From Prevotella sp. E13-27 (lineage in GTDB: Bacteria > Bacteroidota > Bacteroidia > Bacteroidales > Bacteroidaceae), in the NCBI RefSeq assembly GCF_023217965.1, contig NZ_JALPSC010000001.1:186001-250000 (forward strand): DNA of 64,000 bases, in the 5' to 3' direction. The position numbers and the translations under genes are program-made. The first letter of the stretch is position 1. Each line of letters opens with the position of its first letter. Under the pieces are notes generated by a model. That model made no database searches. It had not been told where the DNA came from and saw only the letters and a program-made list of their open reading frames with translations. Of this stretch, positions 1 to 8,556 are shown one piece after another.

Positions 1-244
1 GCATCCCCATCCCTTAGCGATAAATCTTTGTTCCTCATCAGATGCCATCCAAGGAAAACATAGGGTATTAATTCGACTTTCGCCGGGCTATGCCCTACTA
101 AGGGGAAGGTTGGATACGCGTTACTCACCCGTGCGCCGGTCGCCATCGCTGGTTGCAAGCAACCAACATGCTGCCCCTCGACTTGCATGTGTTAAGCCTG
201 TAGCTAGCGTTCATCCTGAGCCAGGATCAAACTCTTCACTGTAA
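1..244 (-). rRNA. rrs: 16S ribosomal RNA, 5' part (cut by window edge)
   Basis: On the minus strand this reads the universal 16S start AGAGTTTGATCCTGGCTCAG, then a Bacteroidales-type beginning with ACATGCAAGTCGAGGGGCAG and GAGTAACGCGTATCCAACC. Only about the first 240 bases (variable regions V1-V2) are present; the gene continues to the left of the window. The exact mature 5' end is estimated from the position of the AGAGTTTGATC block. Confidence 0.97.
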
Positions 245-528
245 AAGTTATTTCTTTAATAGCAAGGACACTGCAAAAAAAAGCAGCGAACCATGCTGAT
301 TGTTCTGTACTCAAGGACGCCATATCCGAATAGTATCTCTGGTAAAGCTTCTCATTCTCAAAAACCGTCCCGAAGGACAGTATTGACGGTTGACTTCATA
401 TTACCCACGGCACTAATACTATAAAATAATAAAAGCACCGCGCTTCTTGTACTACTTCACTGTCTATGTAAATCTTTCAAAGAACTCTTTCTTTAGCGCT
501 TCAGAGGTTGTTTCCTCGTTAGCGGATG
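245..528 (-). other. rRNA leader region
   Basis: No gene is visible between the 16S start and its promoter. The transcribed leader contains an inverted repeat, AACCGTC at 363-369 with GACGGTT at 385-391, and poly-A/T blocks. A short open frame across 447-674 covers the promoter and is not a gene. Leaders of this kind usually hold rRNA processing and antitermination signals, but no boxA was confidently recognised. Confidence 0.6.
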
Positions 529-559
529 CAAAGGTACTACTTTTTCCCAAACCGCCAAA
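529..559 (-). promoter_or_regulatory. rRNA operon promoter
   Basis: Reading the minus strand, TTTG (556-559) is followed by exactly 19 bases and then TACCTTTG (529-536), a perfect match to the Bacteroidetes -33/-7 consensus. An A/T-rich tract (560-600) lies upstream like an UP element. The bases after the -7 box, GCATCCGCTAACG, are GC-rich and are shared with the tRNA-Ser promoter in this window. Transcription would begin near 522. Confidence 0.88.
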
Positions 560-682
560 ACTTTTCAAGAAAAAATTAAGAAAAAAGTATAATTTTTACC
601 CCACTCTTGACATTTGTCAAGCACGGGAGATTTTTACACATTATATTATATATACGCGCGCGAAAGAAGTTTAACTTTGCAG

Positions 683-748
683 GGAGAGATGTTTAACTTT
701 ACTCGGAGAGATGTTTAACTTTACTCGGAGAGATGTTTAACTTCTTTG
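683..748. repeat. 22-bp tandem repeat array (3 copies)
   Basis: The block beginning GGAGAGATGTTTAACTTTAC recurs at 683, 705 and 727, a strict 22-bp period, and a degenerate copy (TTTAACTTTGCA) precedes it at 670. The last copy runs into an inverted repeat, GTTTAACTTC (735-744) and GAAGTTAAAC (754-763), with a 9-nt loop. It lies between the rRNA promoter and the SemiSWEET gene. Function unknown. Confidence 0.8.
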
Positions 749-810
749 TGAGCGAAGTTAAACCCCATCCAGTAAGATTCGCAATAGTGTTTAGGCAGAA
801 CGGCAGCAGC

Positions 811-845
811 GTTTAGTAAGAACTCCGATGGCGTTCTTACTAAAC
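811..845 (-). terminator. 13-bp hairpin downstream of the SemiSWEET gene
   Basis: GTTTAGTAAGAAC (811-823) is perfectly complementary to GTTCTTACTAAAC (833-845) with a 9-nt loop. It sits 12 bases past the stop codon of the minus-strand porX/SemiSWEET operon and is a likely transcript end. There is no T-run after it on that strand, so it may stabilise the 3' end and not be a classic intrinsic terminator. Confidence 0.5.
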
Positions 846-857
846 AGCTATTGTAAC

Positions 858-1145
858 CTATTTTTTCTTGAAATAATCGTTATAAACCTTTATGCTGAAC
901 ACAATCATGCTACAGGTAGTAGTAACAAGATTGGTCAAGAACAAAGGCCAAAGTATTTCCGGCTTATGAAGCAAGCCCTGTAACATGAAGCAGATGCTGC
1001 CTATACCCATCATTAAGAACGTGGGGAGAGCGATGCCATCGGTATTACGCGTGCGGATGGTCTCTATGGCCTGTGGCAGATAGCCGAGAACCATAGTAAC
1101 ACTTGCCAACCAGCCACATATTTCAAAAACCAAAGACTGTTCCAT
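858..1145 (-). CDS. SemiSWEET family sugar transporter (PQ-loop protein)
   Basis: A small membrane protein of 95 residues with three hydrophobic helices. The PQ-loop signature GYLPQAIETIRTR followed by TDGIALPTF is typical of SemiSWEETs, which work as homodimers in the inner membrane and move small sugars or related solutes. The start chosen, MEQSLVF at 1143-1145, gives the usual family length. An upstream ATG at 1191-1193 would add 16 unremarkable residues and lies 3 bases after the porX stop codon, so coupling from that start is possible. It is the last gene of the porW-porX-SemiSWEET run. The substrate cannot be read from the sequence. Confidence 0.85.
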   Translation of the reverse strand: MEQSLVFEICGWLASVTMVLGYLPQAIETIRTRNTDGIALPTFLMMGIGSICFMLQGLLHKPEILWPLFLTNLVTTTCSMIVFSIKVYNDYFKKK

Positions 1146-1196
1146 AACAGTTTTATTAATAAGGTTAGTAATATAGCTTCCTACAAAAGGCATGAA

Positions 1197-2762
1197 TCAT
1201 CGTTTCTTTCCTTTCATGCTGATGAGCGGTATGAGCATCTCTTCCATTGAGATACCACCATGCTGGAAGGTGTCCTTATAATAAGACACGTAGTAGTTAT
1301 AGTTGTTAGGATAGGCAAAGAAGGAGTCACCCGTAGCAAAGACATAGCTTGTAGAGAGGTTCGGCTGTGGCAGCTGAGCCTGTTTGGGGTCTTTTATCAC
1401 GAACAAATCCTTTGAATCATAGCCGAGGTTCTTACCTAACTTATATCGCAGGTTGGTATTAGTGTTACGATCGCCAACTATCTTCACTGGCTTCGTACAG
1501 CGTATTGAGCCATGATCGGTTGTAACGATGACACGATAGTCAGTCTGTGCCAGCTGACGGAAGAAGTCGGCAATAACAGAATGACGGAACCATGACAATG
1601 TTATGCTTCGATAAGCCGACTCGTTATTTGCCAATTCACGCACCATGCGACTTTCCGTACGTGCATGCGAGAGCATGTCAATAAAGTTGAACACCACAAC
1701 ATTCAGGTCGTTCTTCTCCAAACTCTTGAACTGCTGCATGAGGTGGTCAGCATCCGACGAGTTATTCACCTTATGATAAGAGAATGTGTTTCTACGACGA
1801 TAGCGCTCAAGAAGTGTCTGCACAAGCGGTGCCTCATTAAGGTTCTTGCCTTCCTCTTCGTCCTCATCAACCCACAGGTCAGGGAACATTTCTGCCACTT
1901 GTCGAGGCATAAGCCCTGAGAAGATGGCATTTCGCGCATATTGCGTGGCCGTGGGCAGTATGCTATAATACAGCTCTTCGTCAATATCGAACTGGTCGCC
2001 AATCTCCTTGGCAAGCATACGCCACTGGTCATAGCGGAAATTATCGAGCACCACGAGGAACACCTTCTCGCCCTGGTCAAACAATGGGAAGATGCGCTTC
2101 TTGAAGATGTCGGGCGACATGATGGGCTGAGCGTCGTCAGCCTTTGCCTTACCGTTATCCACCCACTCAAGATAATGCTGTTTGACAAATTTCGAGAAGC
2201 CAATGTTTGCCTCCTCCTTCTGCATCTGAAGCATCTCTGTCATCTGCGAGTCAGTAGATGACAGTTCCAGTTCCCAGTGCACAAGCCTCTTATATACCTC
2301 AATCCAGTCCTGCCATGTGCGACAGTCCATAATCTGCATGGCTATCTGCTGGAAGCTCTGCTGATACTGGCTCTGCGTCACCTCGGTCTCTATCTCACGG
2401 CGATGTATGTTCTTCTTCAGCGTGAGCAGTATCTGGTTGGGGTTCACAGGCTTGATGAGATAGTCGGCAATCTTCTGACCTATTGCCTGGTTCATGATAT
2501 TCTCCTCCTCACTCTTCGTCACCATGACTACAGGTGTGGCAGGAGATATTTCCTTTATACGCTGCAGCGTCTCCAGTCCCGAAAGGCCAGGCATCTGTTC
2601 ATCGAGCAGCACAAGATCAAAAGAATTGTCACGACAAAGGTCAATGGCATCCGTGCCATTGGAAGCGGTGGTCACTTCATATCCTTTTTTCTGTAGGAAC
2701 AAGATGTGTGCTTTCAGAAGCTCCATCTCATCATCCACCCAGAGTAGTTGAGCGTTGGTCAT
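1197..2762 (-). CDS. porX: PorX, type IX secretion response regulator with PglZ domain
   Basis: The N-terminal receiver domain (residues 1-120) has the acidic pair D10-D11, the phospho-acceptor D54 in LLDEQMPG, and the conserved K in YLIKP. The rest (from about residue 200) is a PglZ/alkaline-phosphatase-like domain with VVLDNFRYDQW, FNFIDMLSH, VTTDHGS and QHGGISMEEM, which carry metal-binding residues. This architecture and length (521 aa) match PorX, the response regulator that, with the kinase PorY, controls type IX secretion genes. It lies 56 bases downstream of the PorW/SprE homologue and just upstream of a SemiSWEET gene. PorY is not in this window. Confidence 0.93.
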   Translation of the reverse strand: MTNAQLLWVDDEMELLKAHILFLQKKGYEVTTASNGTDAIDLCRDNSFDLVLLDEQMPGLSGLETLQRIKEISPATPVVMVTKSEEENIMNQAIGQKIADYLIKPVNPNQILLTLKKNIHRREIETEVTQSQYQQSFQQIAMQIMDCRTWQDWIEVYKRLVHWELELSSTDSQMTEMLQMQKEEANIGFSKFVKQHYLEWVDNGKAKADDAQPIMSPDIFKKRIFPLFDQGEKVFLVVLDNFRYDQWRMLAKEIGDQFDIDEELYYSILPTATQYARNAIFSGLMPRQVAEMFPDLWVDEDEEEGKNLNEAPLVQTLLERYRRRNTFSYHKVNNSSDADHLMQQFKSLEKNDLNVVVFNFIDMLSHARTESRMVRELANNESAYRSITLSWFRHSVIADFFRQLAQTDYRVIVTTDHGSIRCTKPVKIVGDRNTNTNLRYKLGKNLGYDSKDLFVIKDPKQAQLPQPNLSTSYVFATGDSFFAYPNNYNYYVSYYKDTFQHGGISMEEMLIPLISMKGKKR

Positions 2763-2818
2763 ATATCTTGCAATATTTATATTATCATTGGTTATTGGCT
2801 ATCTGATACTATCCCTCT

Positions 2819-5800
2819 TCACCACAGGTCATCTTCTAAGACGTCACCTCCACTGTACGTTGCCGGCTGTTGTCCGTCATTCCCAGTCTCGTTTTCATCC
2901 TCTTCTGTCTGTTCTATCGCTTCAGGCACATCAAGGAGCTCCTCGTTGCTTATCTCCAGTGGAGCGAAGGTGCGTTCATAGAACTCCTCATAGTCACGAT
3001 AGCTGTAACGTGTGCCTATGAGCGAGAGGTTGTGGTCGCTTACTATCAGATGACGGCAACCGCCCAGACGGTTTGCCATGTCAGGCTCAGCATACAGCTT
3101 TCGTGCATACTGCAGAGCCTCATCATAGTTCAGGAATCCGCTCACCATCATTCGGTTCACCCCACTCTGCCGTTCTATATTGATTTCGAAGTTACGAACG
3201 GTGAACTGAGTGAAGTTATAGCGTGCTATCTCAAAGAGCAACTGGTTCTCATTCTCAGTTACGGAATGAGTCTTGTCGTCAGCACCAAAGAGTCGCAACG
3301 AGTCAGGCTGATAGACGAGCATGAAGACAAACGGCAACGTACGGTCTGTAGAAAGAGTATCGGTAGATGTGGAGTCATCAGCCAGTGTCAAATCACGACG
3401 CGACCACACGTCATCGAGGTCGAATGTACCGCCATTAAGCGTTCGTCCCTCCTGAACGCCCTTGATGATCATGCCTGCCATCTCTGCCACGTCACTCTTA
3501 GGATATTTATCCACCACCAGCTTGAGCTGTTCGAGACAGCCCTTCGCATCGCCTTCGTTTAGCAACGTCAGTCCGTGAACAAAAAGGAACTTCGGACGAT
3601 TCTCACCCAATGGGAATCGCTCTGCCGAGAGCTGTGCGTTGCTCTTCACCTCTGCATACCTTATCTGTTTGAAAGCATCGTAAGTAGCAGAATACATAGA
3701 GTCCTCTATATGAGCGCCGAAGCGTGCATTTACAGCAAAGTCAGGGTCACTGAGAAGCACCGTCCACTCGCTTTCAGGATAATCGGTCTGCATCTGTTGC
3801 AGGCATAGTGAAGCCTTGTCATGAAGTCCCATTCGTGAATAGAGCAGGAACAGATGATACAACGCCTCGTCATTATGCTCATAGTCAGCATATTGTGAAG
3901 TGAGTCTCGTGAGGTATTTCTCCGATAGCAGCAGGGGCTTGCTCCTTGGAGCATCTTCCAGCGTAGAGTTGTCGAGCTTGTCCTTGAATATCACACCAGA
4001 ATGGAACAGTCCGTCCATGATGATGAGATTACTTGCCTGCACCTGTTCCTCAGTGAAAGGTATCTGTGCGAGATAGTACTCACGACGATGAGGGTCGTTC
4101 TGAGCGCTGTCGTTTTTCTGTTCCTCGGCATTCGCAATAGAATCGCTGATAGCCTGCTGTGCCATGAGCGAGTCTTCCATGGCCTGCAACTGTTCAGGAT
4201 CATCGATATTTGTGGAAGCCACGACTGTCTGGTTAGCGCGACGCCAGTTATCGGCATTCTCACGCTTGCCCCACTGCTTCTCGAACTGCTGCTTACCCTG
4301 GTTCACAGCCATCGGATTGTAGAAATACCACAAGCCCTTCTCCTGCTGGTTATTAGCAATAGGAGTACGAGGTGTCACAGTATTGCGGTTACCCACAGCG
4401 CCCTGTTTCTGCAACACTTTCTCAACCTCGGCCTCACGCTCTTTGTCGCGCTCTTCTTTTTCCTTCTTCTTCAGAGCCTCAATAACACGATCGATGGCTT
4501 CGTTACGCTCTTTCTCTGACATCTTCGCCAACTGCTGCAGAGAGTCCTGCAGATGAACGGCATCGGTATGGGGCACAAGCTCATCGAGCACCTTCGAACG
4601 GCGTGACAGCTCTGCATAGTCAGGACGGTCCTTATCGAGAAGACCTATTGCCTCGCCATAGCAGCGCTGGGCATCGTTATATCGCTCCATGTCCCAGTAT
4701 ATTCCTCCAAGCCTCAGCAGCAATACACCTTTCTCTATACCAGCGCGCGTGGCTTTCTTGTTGCCTTCCTCGTAGGCTGTGATAGCCTTCATGGTATCGT
4801 TCTGAGTCATGTAGATATTGCCTATAGCATAATAGACCTGATCCAAGTAGTCCTTGTTATTATCAGAGCGTGCCATACGACGCAGGCGGGAGATCATCTT
4901 CTTCGAATTACCCTTTGCCATCACCTCCGTCTGAGCTATACGCGCATTGAACTCCACCTCATACGGAGGATTCTGCGCAACAACCTTCTGATAAGCCTTA
5001 TACGCCTGCTGGCTGTGTCCCAACTGTGTCTCCATCTGTGCCATGAGGAACCACATGCGTGCCTTCTGGTTCTTTCTGCGCTCATGTTTTATTGCCTTCT
5101 GCAGATAAGGAATAGCCTTTTCGAAGTCGCCAGTTTTCACATAGTAGTTTGCATAGGTATAATCCCAGTCGGCCTGCGCCTTATAGTGAATGGTATCCTG
5201 AGTAACAGCACGTCCCTTACCCTTACCTCGGTTATTGGAACGACGCATCACGTCTTCTGCATCATAGATCCAGCCGAGCTCCATATAAGAGCGTGCCAGC
5301 CACGAGCGTGCAATATCGTTTATCGCAGGCTGTGTCTCATACAATCTAGACATATAAGAGAATGTGGCAGCAGCCTCATCGAAATCACCTTTCTGGAACT
5401 GCGACTTTCCCAGCATTAGCCATGCCTTCCACAGGAAAGGATTATACTCGCGGCGCGACAGCCACTCCTTGTCTTTATCGGTCTTGCGGCGTGTCTTCGT
5501 CCACTTTGGCTTTGCCTTTATGCTATGTTGCTTAATGGCTTTCTCGCTCTTTTCGATAGCACGGTCGAAATTACCCTTTCCTATGTCGCGGCTTGACTTG
5601 TTGCCAACGGTATATAATGGTATAAGTTCCGTAAAATTGTCTTTGTTGCCTTTCTCTTTCTCGAGAGCGCCATCCTCATAGGCTTGCGAACCGTTATAAA
5701 ATGTGTTATAGCGCGCCGTAAAAGAATGCCACCATCGTGACGAGCCTGTATTTTTATGCGTGGAACAGCCTGCCATCATTAAACTAACGATGGCAAGAAA

Positions 5801-5827
5801 CATGATTATTCTGGCTGTTCTACACAT
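2819..5827 (-). CDS. porW: PorW/SprE-like TPR lipoprotein of type IX secretion
   Basis: The protein of 1002 residues starts with a lipoprotein signal peptide (lipobox LMMAGC, lipidated Cys at residue 21). The segment after it, RWWHSFTARYNTFYNGSQAY, is the conserved start of the SprE/PorW family. Tetratricopeptide helices fill residues 100-420, a charged KKKEKEERDKEREAE stretch follows, and the C-terminus carries SDHNLSLIGTRYSYRDYEEF, also family-typical. PorW/SprE is an outer-membrane-associated lipoprotein needed for type IX secretion, and its position next to porX supports the assignment. It is at the long end of the family's size range. Confidence 0.88.
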   Translation of the reverse strand: MCRTARIIMFLAIVSLMMAGCSTHKNTGSSRWWHSFTARYNTFYNGSQAYEDGALEKEKGNKDNFTELIPLYTVGNKSSRDIGKGNFDRAIEKSEKAIKQHSIKAKPKWTKTRRKTDKDKEWLSRREYNPFLWKAWLMLGKSQFQKGDFDEAAATFSYMSRLYETQPAINDIARSWLARSYMELGWIYDAEDVMRRSNNRGKGKGRAVTQDTIHYKAQADWDYTYANYYVKTGDFEKAIPYLQKAIKHERRKNQKARMWFLMAQMETQLGHSQQAYKAYQKVVAQNPPYEVEFNARIAQTEVMAKGNSKKMISRLRRMARSDNNKDYLDQVYYAIGNIYMTQNDTMKAITAYEEGNKKATRAGIEKGVLLLRLGGIYWDMERYNDAQRCYGEAIGLLDKDRPDYAELSRRSKVLDELVPHTDAVHLQDSLQQLAKMSEKERNEAIDRVIEALKKKEKEERDKEREAEVEKVLQKQGAVGNRNTVTPRTPIANNQQEKGLWYFYNPMAVNQGKQQFEKQWGKRENADNWRRANQTVVASTNIDDPEQLQAMEDSLMAQQAISDSIANAEEQKNDSAQNDPHRREYYLAQIPFTEEQVQASNLIIMDGLFHSGVIFKDKLDNSTLEDAPRSKPLLLSEKYLTRLTSQYADYEHNDEALYHLFLLYSRMGLHDKASLCLQQMQTDYPESEWTVLLSDPDFAVNARFGAHIEDSMYSATYDAFKQIRYAEVKSNAQLSAERFPLGENRPKFLFVHGLTLLNEGDAKGCLEQLKLVVDKYPKSDVAEMAGMIIKGVQEGRTLNGGTFDLDDVWSRRDLTLADDSTSTDTLSTDRTLPFVFMLVYQPDSLRLFGADDKTHSVTENENQLLFEIARYNFTQFTVRNFEINIERQSGVNRMMVSGFLNYDEALQYARKLYAEPDMANRLGGCRHLIVSDHNLSLIGTRYSYRDYEEFYERTFAPLEISNEELLDVPEAIEQTEEDENETGNDGQQPATYSGGDVLEDDLW

Positions 5828-5874
5828 ATTAATTCTTAAACGGAGAACACCGTCAGTTTATTGTCTTTCAGATT

Positions 5875-6078
5875 CTATTTCTCATCTTCGGCAGCCTTCT
5901 CTTTCTTTCTCTTCTCTTCCATGAGACAAGCTATCTTGCACGAGCCGTCAGCCATGCTGCTGCAAGAAGCACAGTCGTTAGCTGGCACTATAGGCTCGTC
6001 TTTGTCGCCCCAAGAGAAGATGGCAGCGACAATGCCGAGAACAACAATAGATGAAATGCAGATGATTGCGAAAGACAT
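5875..6078 (-). CDS. Small Cys-rich membrane protein
   Basis: A 67-residue protein: one N-terminal transmembrane helix (SFAIICISSIVVLGIVAAIF), then a short soluble tail with four cysteines in CASCSSMADGSCKIACLMEE and a charged KRKKEKAAEDEK end. The ATG at 6076-6078 lies 5 bases after the aroA stop codon, so it is probably co-transcribed. A longer frame starting at 6132 overlaps aroA and is unlikely. The cysteine pattern could bind a metal or Fe-S group, but this is a guess and the family was not recognised. Confidence 0.65.
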   Translation of the reverse strand: MSFAIICISSIVVLGIVAAIFSWGDKDEPIVPANDCASCSSMADGSCKIACLMEEKRKKEKAAEDEK

Positions 6079-6083
6079 GGCGG

Positions 6084-7346
6084 TCAAAATTGTGGAGAGA
6101 CAATGAATCCTGCCTGCTGTAAGTCTTGCCAATAGTGCGGATATGACTTGCTCACCACCTCAGGATTGTTTATCACTATCGGCTGTTTCATTGCCACTGG
6201 TGCGAAGGCGAGGGCCATTCTGTGATCATTATACGTATCAATGGCAGGTATCTCCTCAGGCTCGCATCGCTCACCATCCCACACAAGTTCACGACCATCA
6301 ACATCATGAATGACGAAGCCTAGCTTACGCATCTCAGTCTTCAGCGCCTCTATGCGGTCGCTCTCTTTAATCTTTAGTGTCTGAAGGCCTTTGAAATGGA
6401 AGTGTATGCCTTTCATTGCGCATGTCACGACAAACGTCTGCGCAAGGTCGGGCGAGTTAAGGAAGTCATACTCCAGCCGTGGTATGCGGTGCGGACTCTT
6501 ACGTAGTGTTACTGTCGTTGGCTTTCCATCCTCTTTAGTTCCAAACAGCGTCTTCACTCCAAGCAGGCTAAAGATATAGCGCACAGAAGAGTCGCCCTGC
6601 TTTGAGCCATCCATAAGTCCGTCAAGTCTTACCTCTACATCCTGCTGGTCAGACAGAGCCGTCATCTCATACCAATAGGAGGCAGCGCTCCAGTCGTTCT
6701 CAACGAGATAAGGATGCGGCACGTATGGTTTCGGCTTAACAGTTATCGTATCTACCGAAGTCCATTCTGCATCAGCACCAAACTCGCGCATAGTCCACAG
6801 TGTGAGGTCTATATAAGGACGTGAAATGATATCGCCAATAAGACGAAGTTCCAGTCCATCCCTAAGCATGGGACCAATTAACAGCAGCGCAGAGATATAC
6901 TGTGAGCTTACGTTTCCTTCAATCTCGAGCGAGCCGCCATTGAGTTTCTTGCCTTTTATGCGAAGTGGCGGATAGTCCTCTACCCCATCGTAGGTTATGT
7001 CAGCGCCAAGCTGTCGCAGAGCCTTTACAAGGACTTTTATCGGACGTTGCTTCATGCGCTCAGTACCCGTCAGGACATGCTCGCCATTGTCAGTGGCAGC
7101 AAGGAAAGCCGTCATAAAGCGCATGGCGGTACCAGCAGCCTTGATATCAATGACATCAGGCATGCTGCGCATCGCTTCAACAATGACCTCGGTATCGTCA
7201 CAATCGCTAAGATTATCTGGGAGCTTCTCTTCCTTAACACCTGCGAGAGCACATATTATGAGTGCTCTGTTTGATATGCTTTTCGAAGCAGGAAGCTTCA
7301 CACTGGTATTAAGACTCGCCGGTGCTGTTATAGAGTATTGTGTCAT
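6084..7346 (-). CDS. aroA: 3-phosphoshikimate 1-carboxyvinyltransferase (EPSP synthase)
   Basis: This enzyme joins phosphoenolpyruvate to shikimate-3-phosphate, the sixth step of the shikimate pathway to aromatic amino acids. The N-terminal LPASKSISNRALIICALAG is the substrate-binding signature; GTAMRFMTA, SSQYISALLL, ESDRIEALKTEMRKLG and DHRMALAFA follow in the expected order. Length is 420 residues, normal for the Bacteroidetes form. It has its own promoter and is followed by the small Cys-rich protein gene. Confidence 0.96.
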   Translation of the reverse strand: MTQYSITAPASLNTSVKLPASKSISNRALIICALAGVKEEKLPDNLSDCDDTEVIVEAMRSMPDVIDIKAAGTAMRFMTAFLAATDNGEHVLTGTERMKQRPIKVLVKALRQLGADITYDGVEDYPPLRIKGKKLNGGSLEIEGNVSSQYISALLLIGPMLRDGLELRLIGDIISRPYIDLTLWTMREFGADAEWTSVDTITVKPKPYVPHPYLVENDWSAASYWYEMTALSDQQDVEVRLDGLMDGSKQGDSSVRYIFSLLGVKTLFGTKEDGKPTTVTLRKSPHRIPRLEYDFLNSPDLAQTFVVTCAMKGIHFHFKGLQTLKIKESDRIEALKTEMRKLGFVIHDVDGRELVWDGERCEPEEIPAIDTYNDHRMALAFAPVAMKQPIVINNPEVVSKSYPHYWQDLQQAGFIVSPQF

Positions 7347-7388
7347 ATATTTATGCTACGATATATTCATCATTCAGAATTCAATGGA

Positions 7389-7420
7389 CAAAAATACTAC
7401 GTTTTCCTCACATGGGCAAA
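7389..7420 (-). promoter_or_regulatory. aroA promoter
   Basis: On the minus strand TTTG (7417-7420), a 20-base spacer and TATTTTTG (7389-7396) fit the Bacteroidetes consensus, about 45 bases upstream of the aroA start. Confidence 0.75.
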
Positions 7421-7450
7421 TATCATTTATTAAAAAGACCTAATTAAAGA

Positions 7451-7489
7451 ATATTGGTCAGCCACAGCACTGCCATGACTGACCAATAT
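7451..7489 (-). terminator. Hairpin terminator after the outer-membrane protein gene
   Basis: ATATTGGTCAG (7451-7461) pairs with CTGACCAATAT (7479-7489), an 11-bp perfect stem 22 bases past the stop codon of the minus-strand beta-barrel gene, followed on that strand by TCTTTAATT. Confidence 0.7.
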
Positions 7490-7511
7490 AACTATTTATT
7501 AAAACTTTCGC

Positions 7512-8435
7512 TTAGAAAATCTTTCCTACTATGCGAAGCTTGAGTACTGGACAAACAGAAACCTTACTGATGGTCTTCAATATCTTACCGCCATCACTAC
7601 CTGTGTTTGTCTCGTCAAGTTTCATTTCAGTATTCTGACCAGTATTGGCGTCTTTTCCGTAGCAGTAAACCTCAGGTGATCCCCAGAACTGGCAACCGAG
7701 ATCAAACTGAACGCCTACACGATTCTTTGGAACGGCACGACCGAAGCCAAGTCCGACATAAGGACGGAACTTCTTAACCTTTATGCTTGCAGAAAGGTTA
7801 CCTTCGTTAGTTGGCTGAAGGAAGTAATCGCCCAACTCTACACCAAGCTGTTTAACATTATCAACTGTCTGGGTACCACTTACTTTAGGGCCTGCAGGTG
7901 TTGTTGGGTAGTCTTTATAATTGAAGGTGTACTTACCAATATGATCGCTATTCACACCATTCTTGAAGCCAGCGTTGAACTGATTCACCACATTCAGGGC
8001 TCCATCCTCTTTATTGTACACACTCACGATATCATCAGCTCCGAAATAAGCGCCTACAGTAAGGTGGAAGCTATTAACAGCGCCTAAAGGATAAACATCG
8101 AAAAGGACATGCCATGTTGACATATTCAGTTTTCCTTCAACCGAGATCTTCTCGGGAATCACCAGCTGTGGATCGCTGTACTTGTAGTATTCATTACTCT
8201 TCAGACCTTCAGTAACGCCAGTCACATCAAGATCTGTGCTATACTTAAACTTTGGAATCCAGTTATAGCCAACACGAGCGCCTAAGAAATCAGTCATTGT
8301 GATTGAAGCGTCAATACCGATGCCGGTAACTATACCTGCACTAACGCCAACACCGATGTTTGGCGTCAAATCGAACTGTGCGTTTGCCGTCGTAGCAGCG
8401 AGAGCCATGCTCATTGCAACTAAGATTTTCTTCAT
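7512..8435 (-). CDS. Outer-membrane beta-barrel (porin-like) protein
   Basis: The 307-residue product begins with a clear signal peptide (MKKILVAMSMALAATTANAQ). The rest is rich in alternating hydrophobic/polar strands with aromatic girdle residues, for example GVGVSAGIVTGIGIDASITMT and FRPYVGLGFGRAVP, as in small Bacteroidetes outer-membrane barrels. It is transcribed alone from a good promoter and ends at a hairpin. Substrate or structural role is unknown. It is unrelated in sequence to its neighbours. Confidence 0.75.
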   Translation of the reverse strand: MKKILVAMSMALAATTANAQFDLTPNIGVGVSAGIVTGIGIDASITMTDFLGARVGYNWIPKFKYSTDLDVTGVTEGLKSNEYYKYSDPQLVIPEKISVEGKLNMSTWHVLFDVYPLGAVNSFHLTVGAYFGADDIVSVYNKEDGALNVVNQFNAGFKNGVNSDHIGKYTFNYKDYPTTPAGPKVSGTQTVDNVKQLGVELGDYFLQPTNEGNLSASIKVKKFRPYVGLGFGRAVPKNRVGVQFDLGCQFWGSPEVYCYGKDANTGQNTEMKLDETNTGSDGGKILKTISKVSVCPVLKLRIVGKIF

Positions 8436-8501
8436 AGTCTTAAAGCTTTAATTAATGATTATTATTTGTGAAAATTTTGTTTTAATCTATTAAAAACTGT
8501 G

Positions 8502-8532
8502 CAAATATACAAAAACTCTCCAATCCTTCAAA
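8502..8532 (-). promoter_or_regulatory. Promoter of the beta-barrel protein gene
   Basis: Minus strand: TTTG (8529-8532), 19-base spacer, TATATTTG (8502-8509). The start codon is about 65 bases downstream. Confidence 0.8.
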
Positions 8533-8556
8533 AAAAAAGGCAAAAATATTACACAA

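Noticed and set aside
447..674. A 75-codon open frame near the rRNA promoter
   Set aside because: It crosses the rRNA leader and promoter in antisense and has no promoter or protein-like features.
2870..3562. A 230-codon plus-strand frame inside the PorW gene
   Set aside because: It is a shadow in another frame of a well-supported lipoprotein gene.
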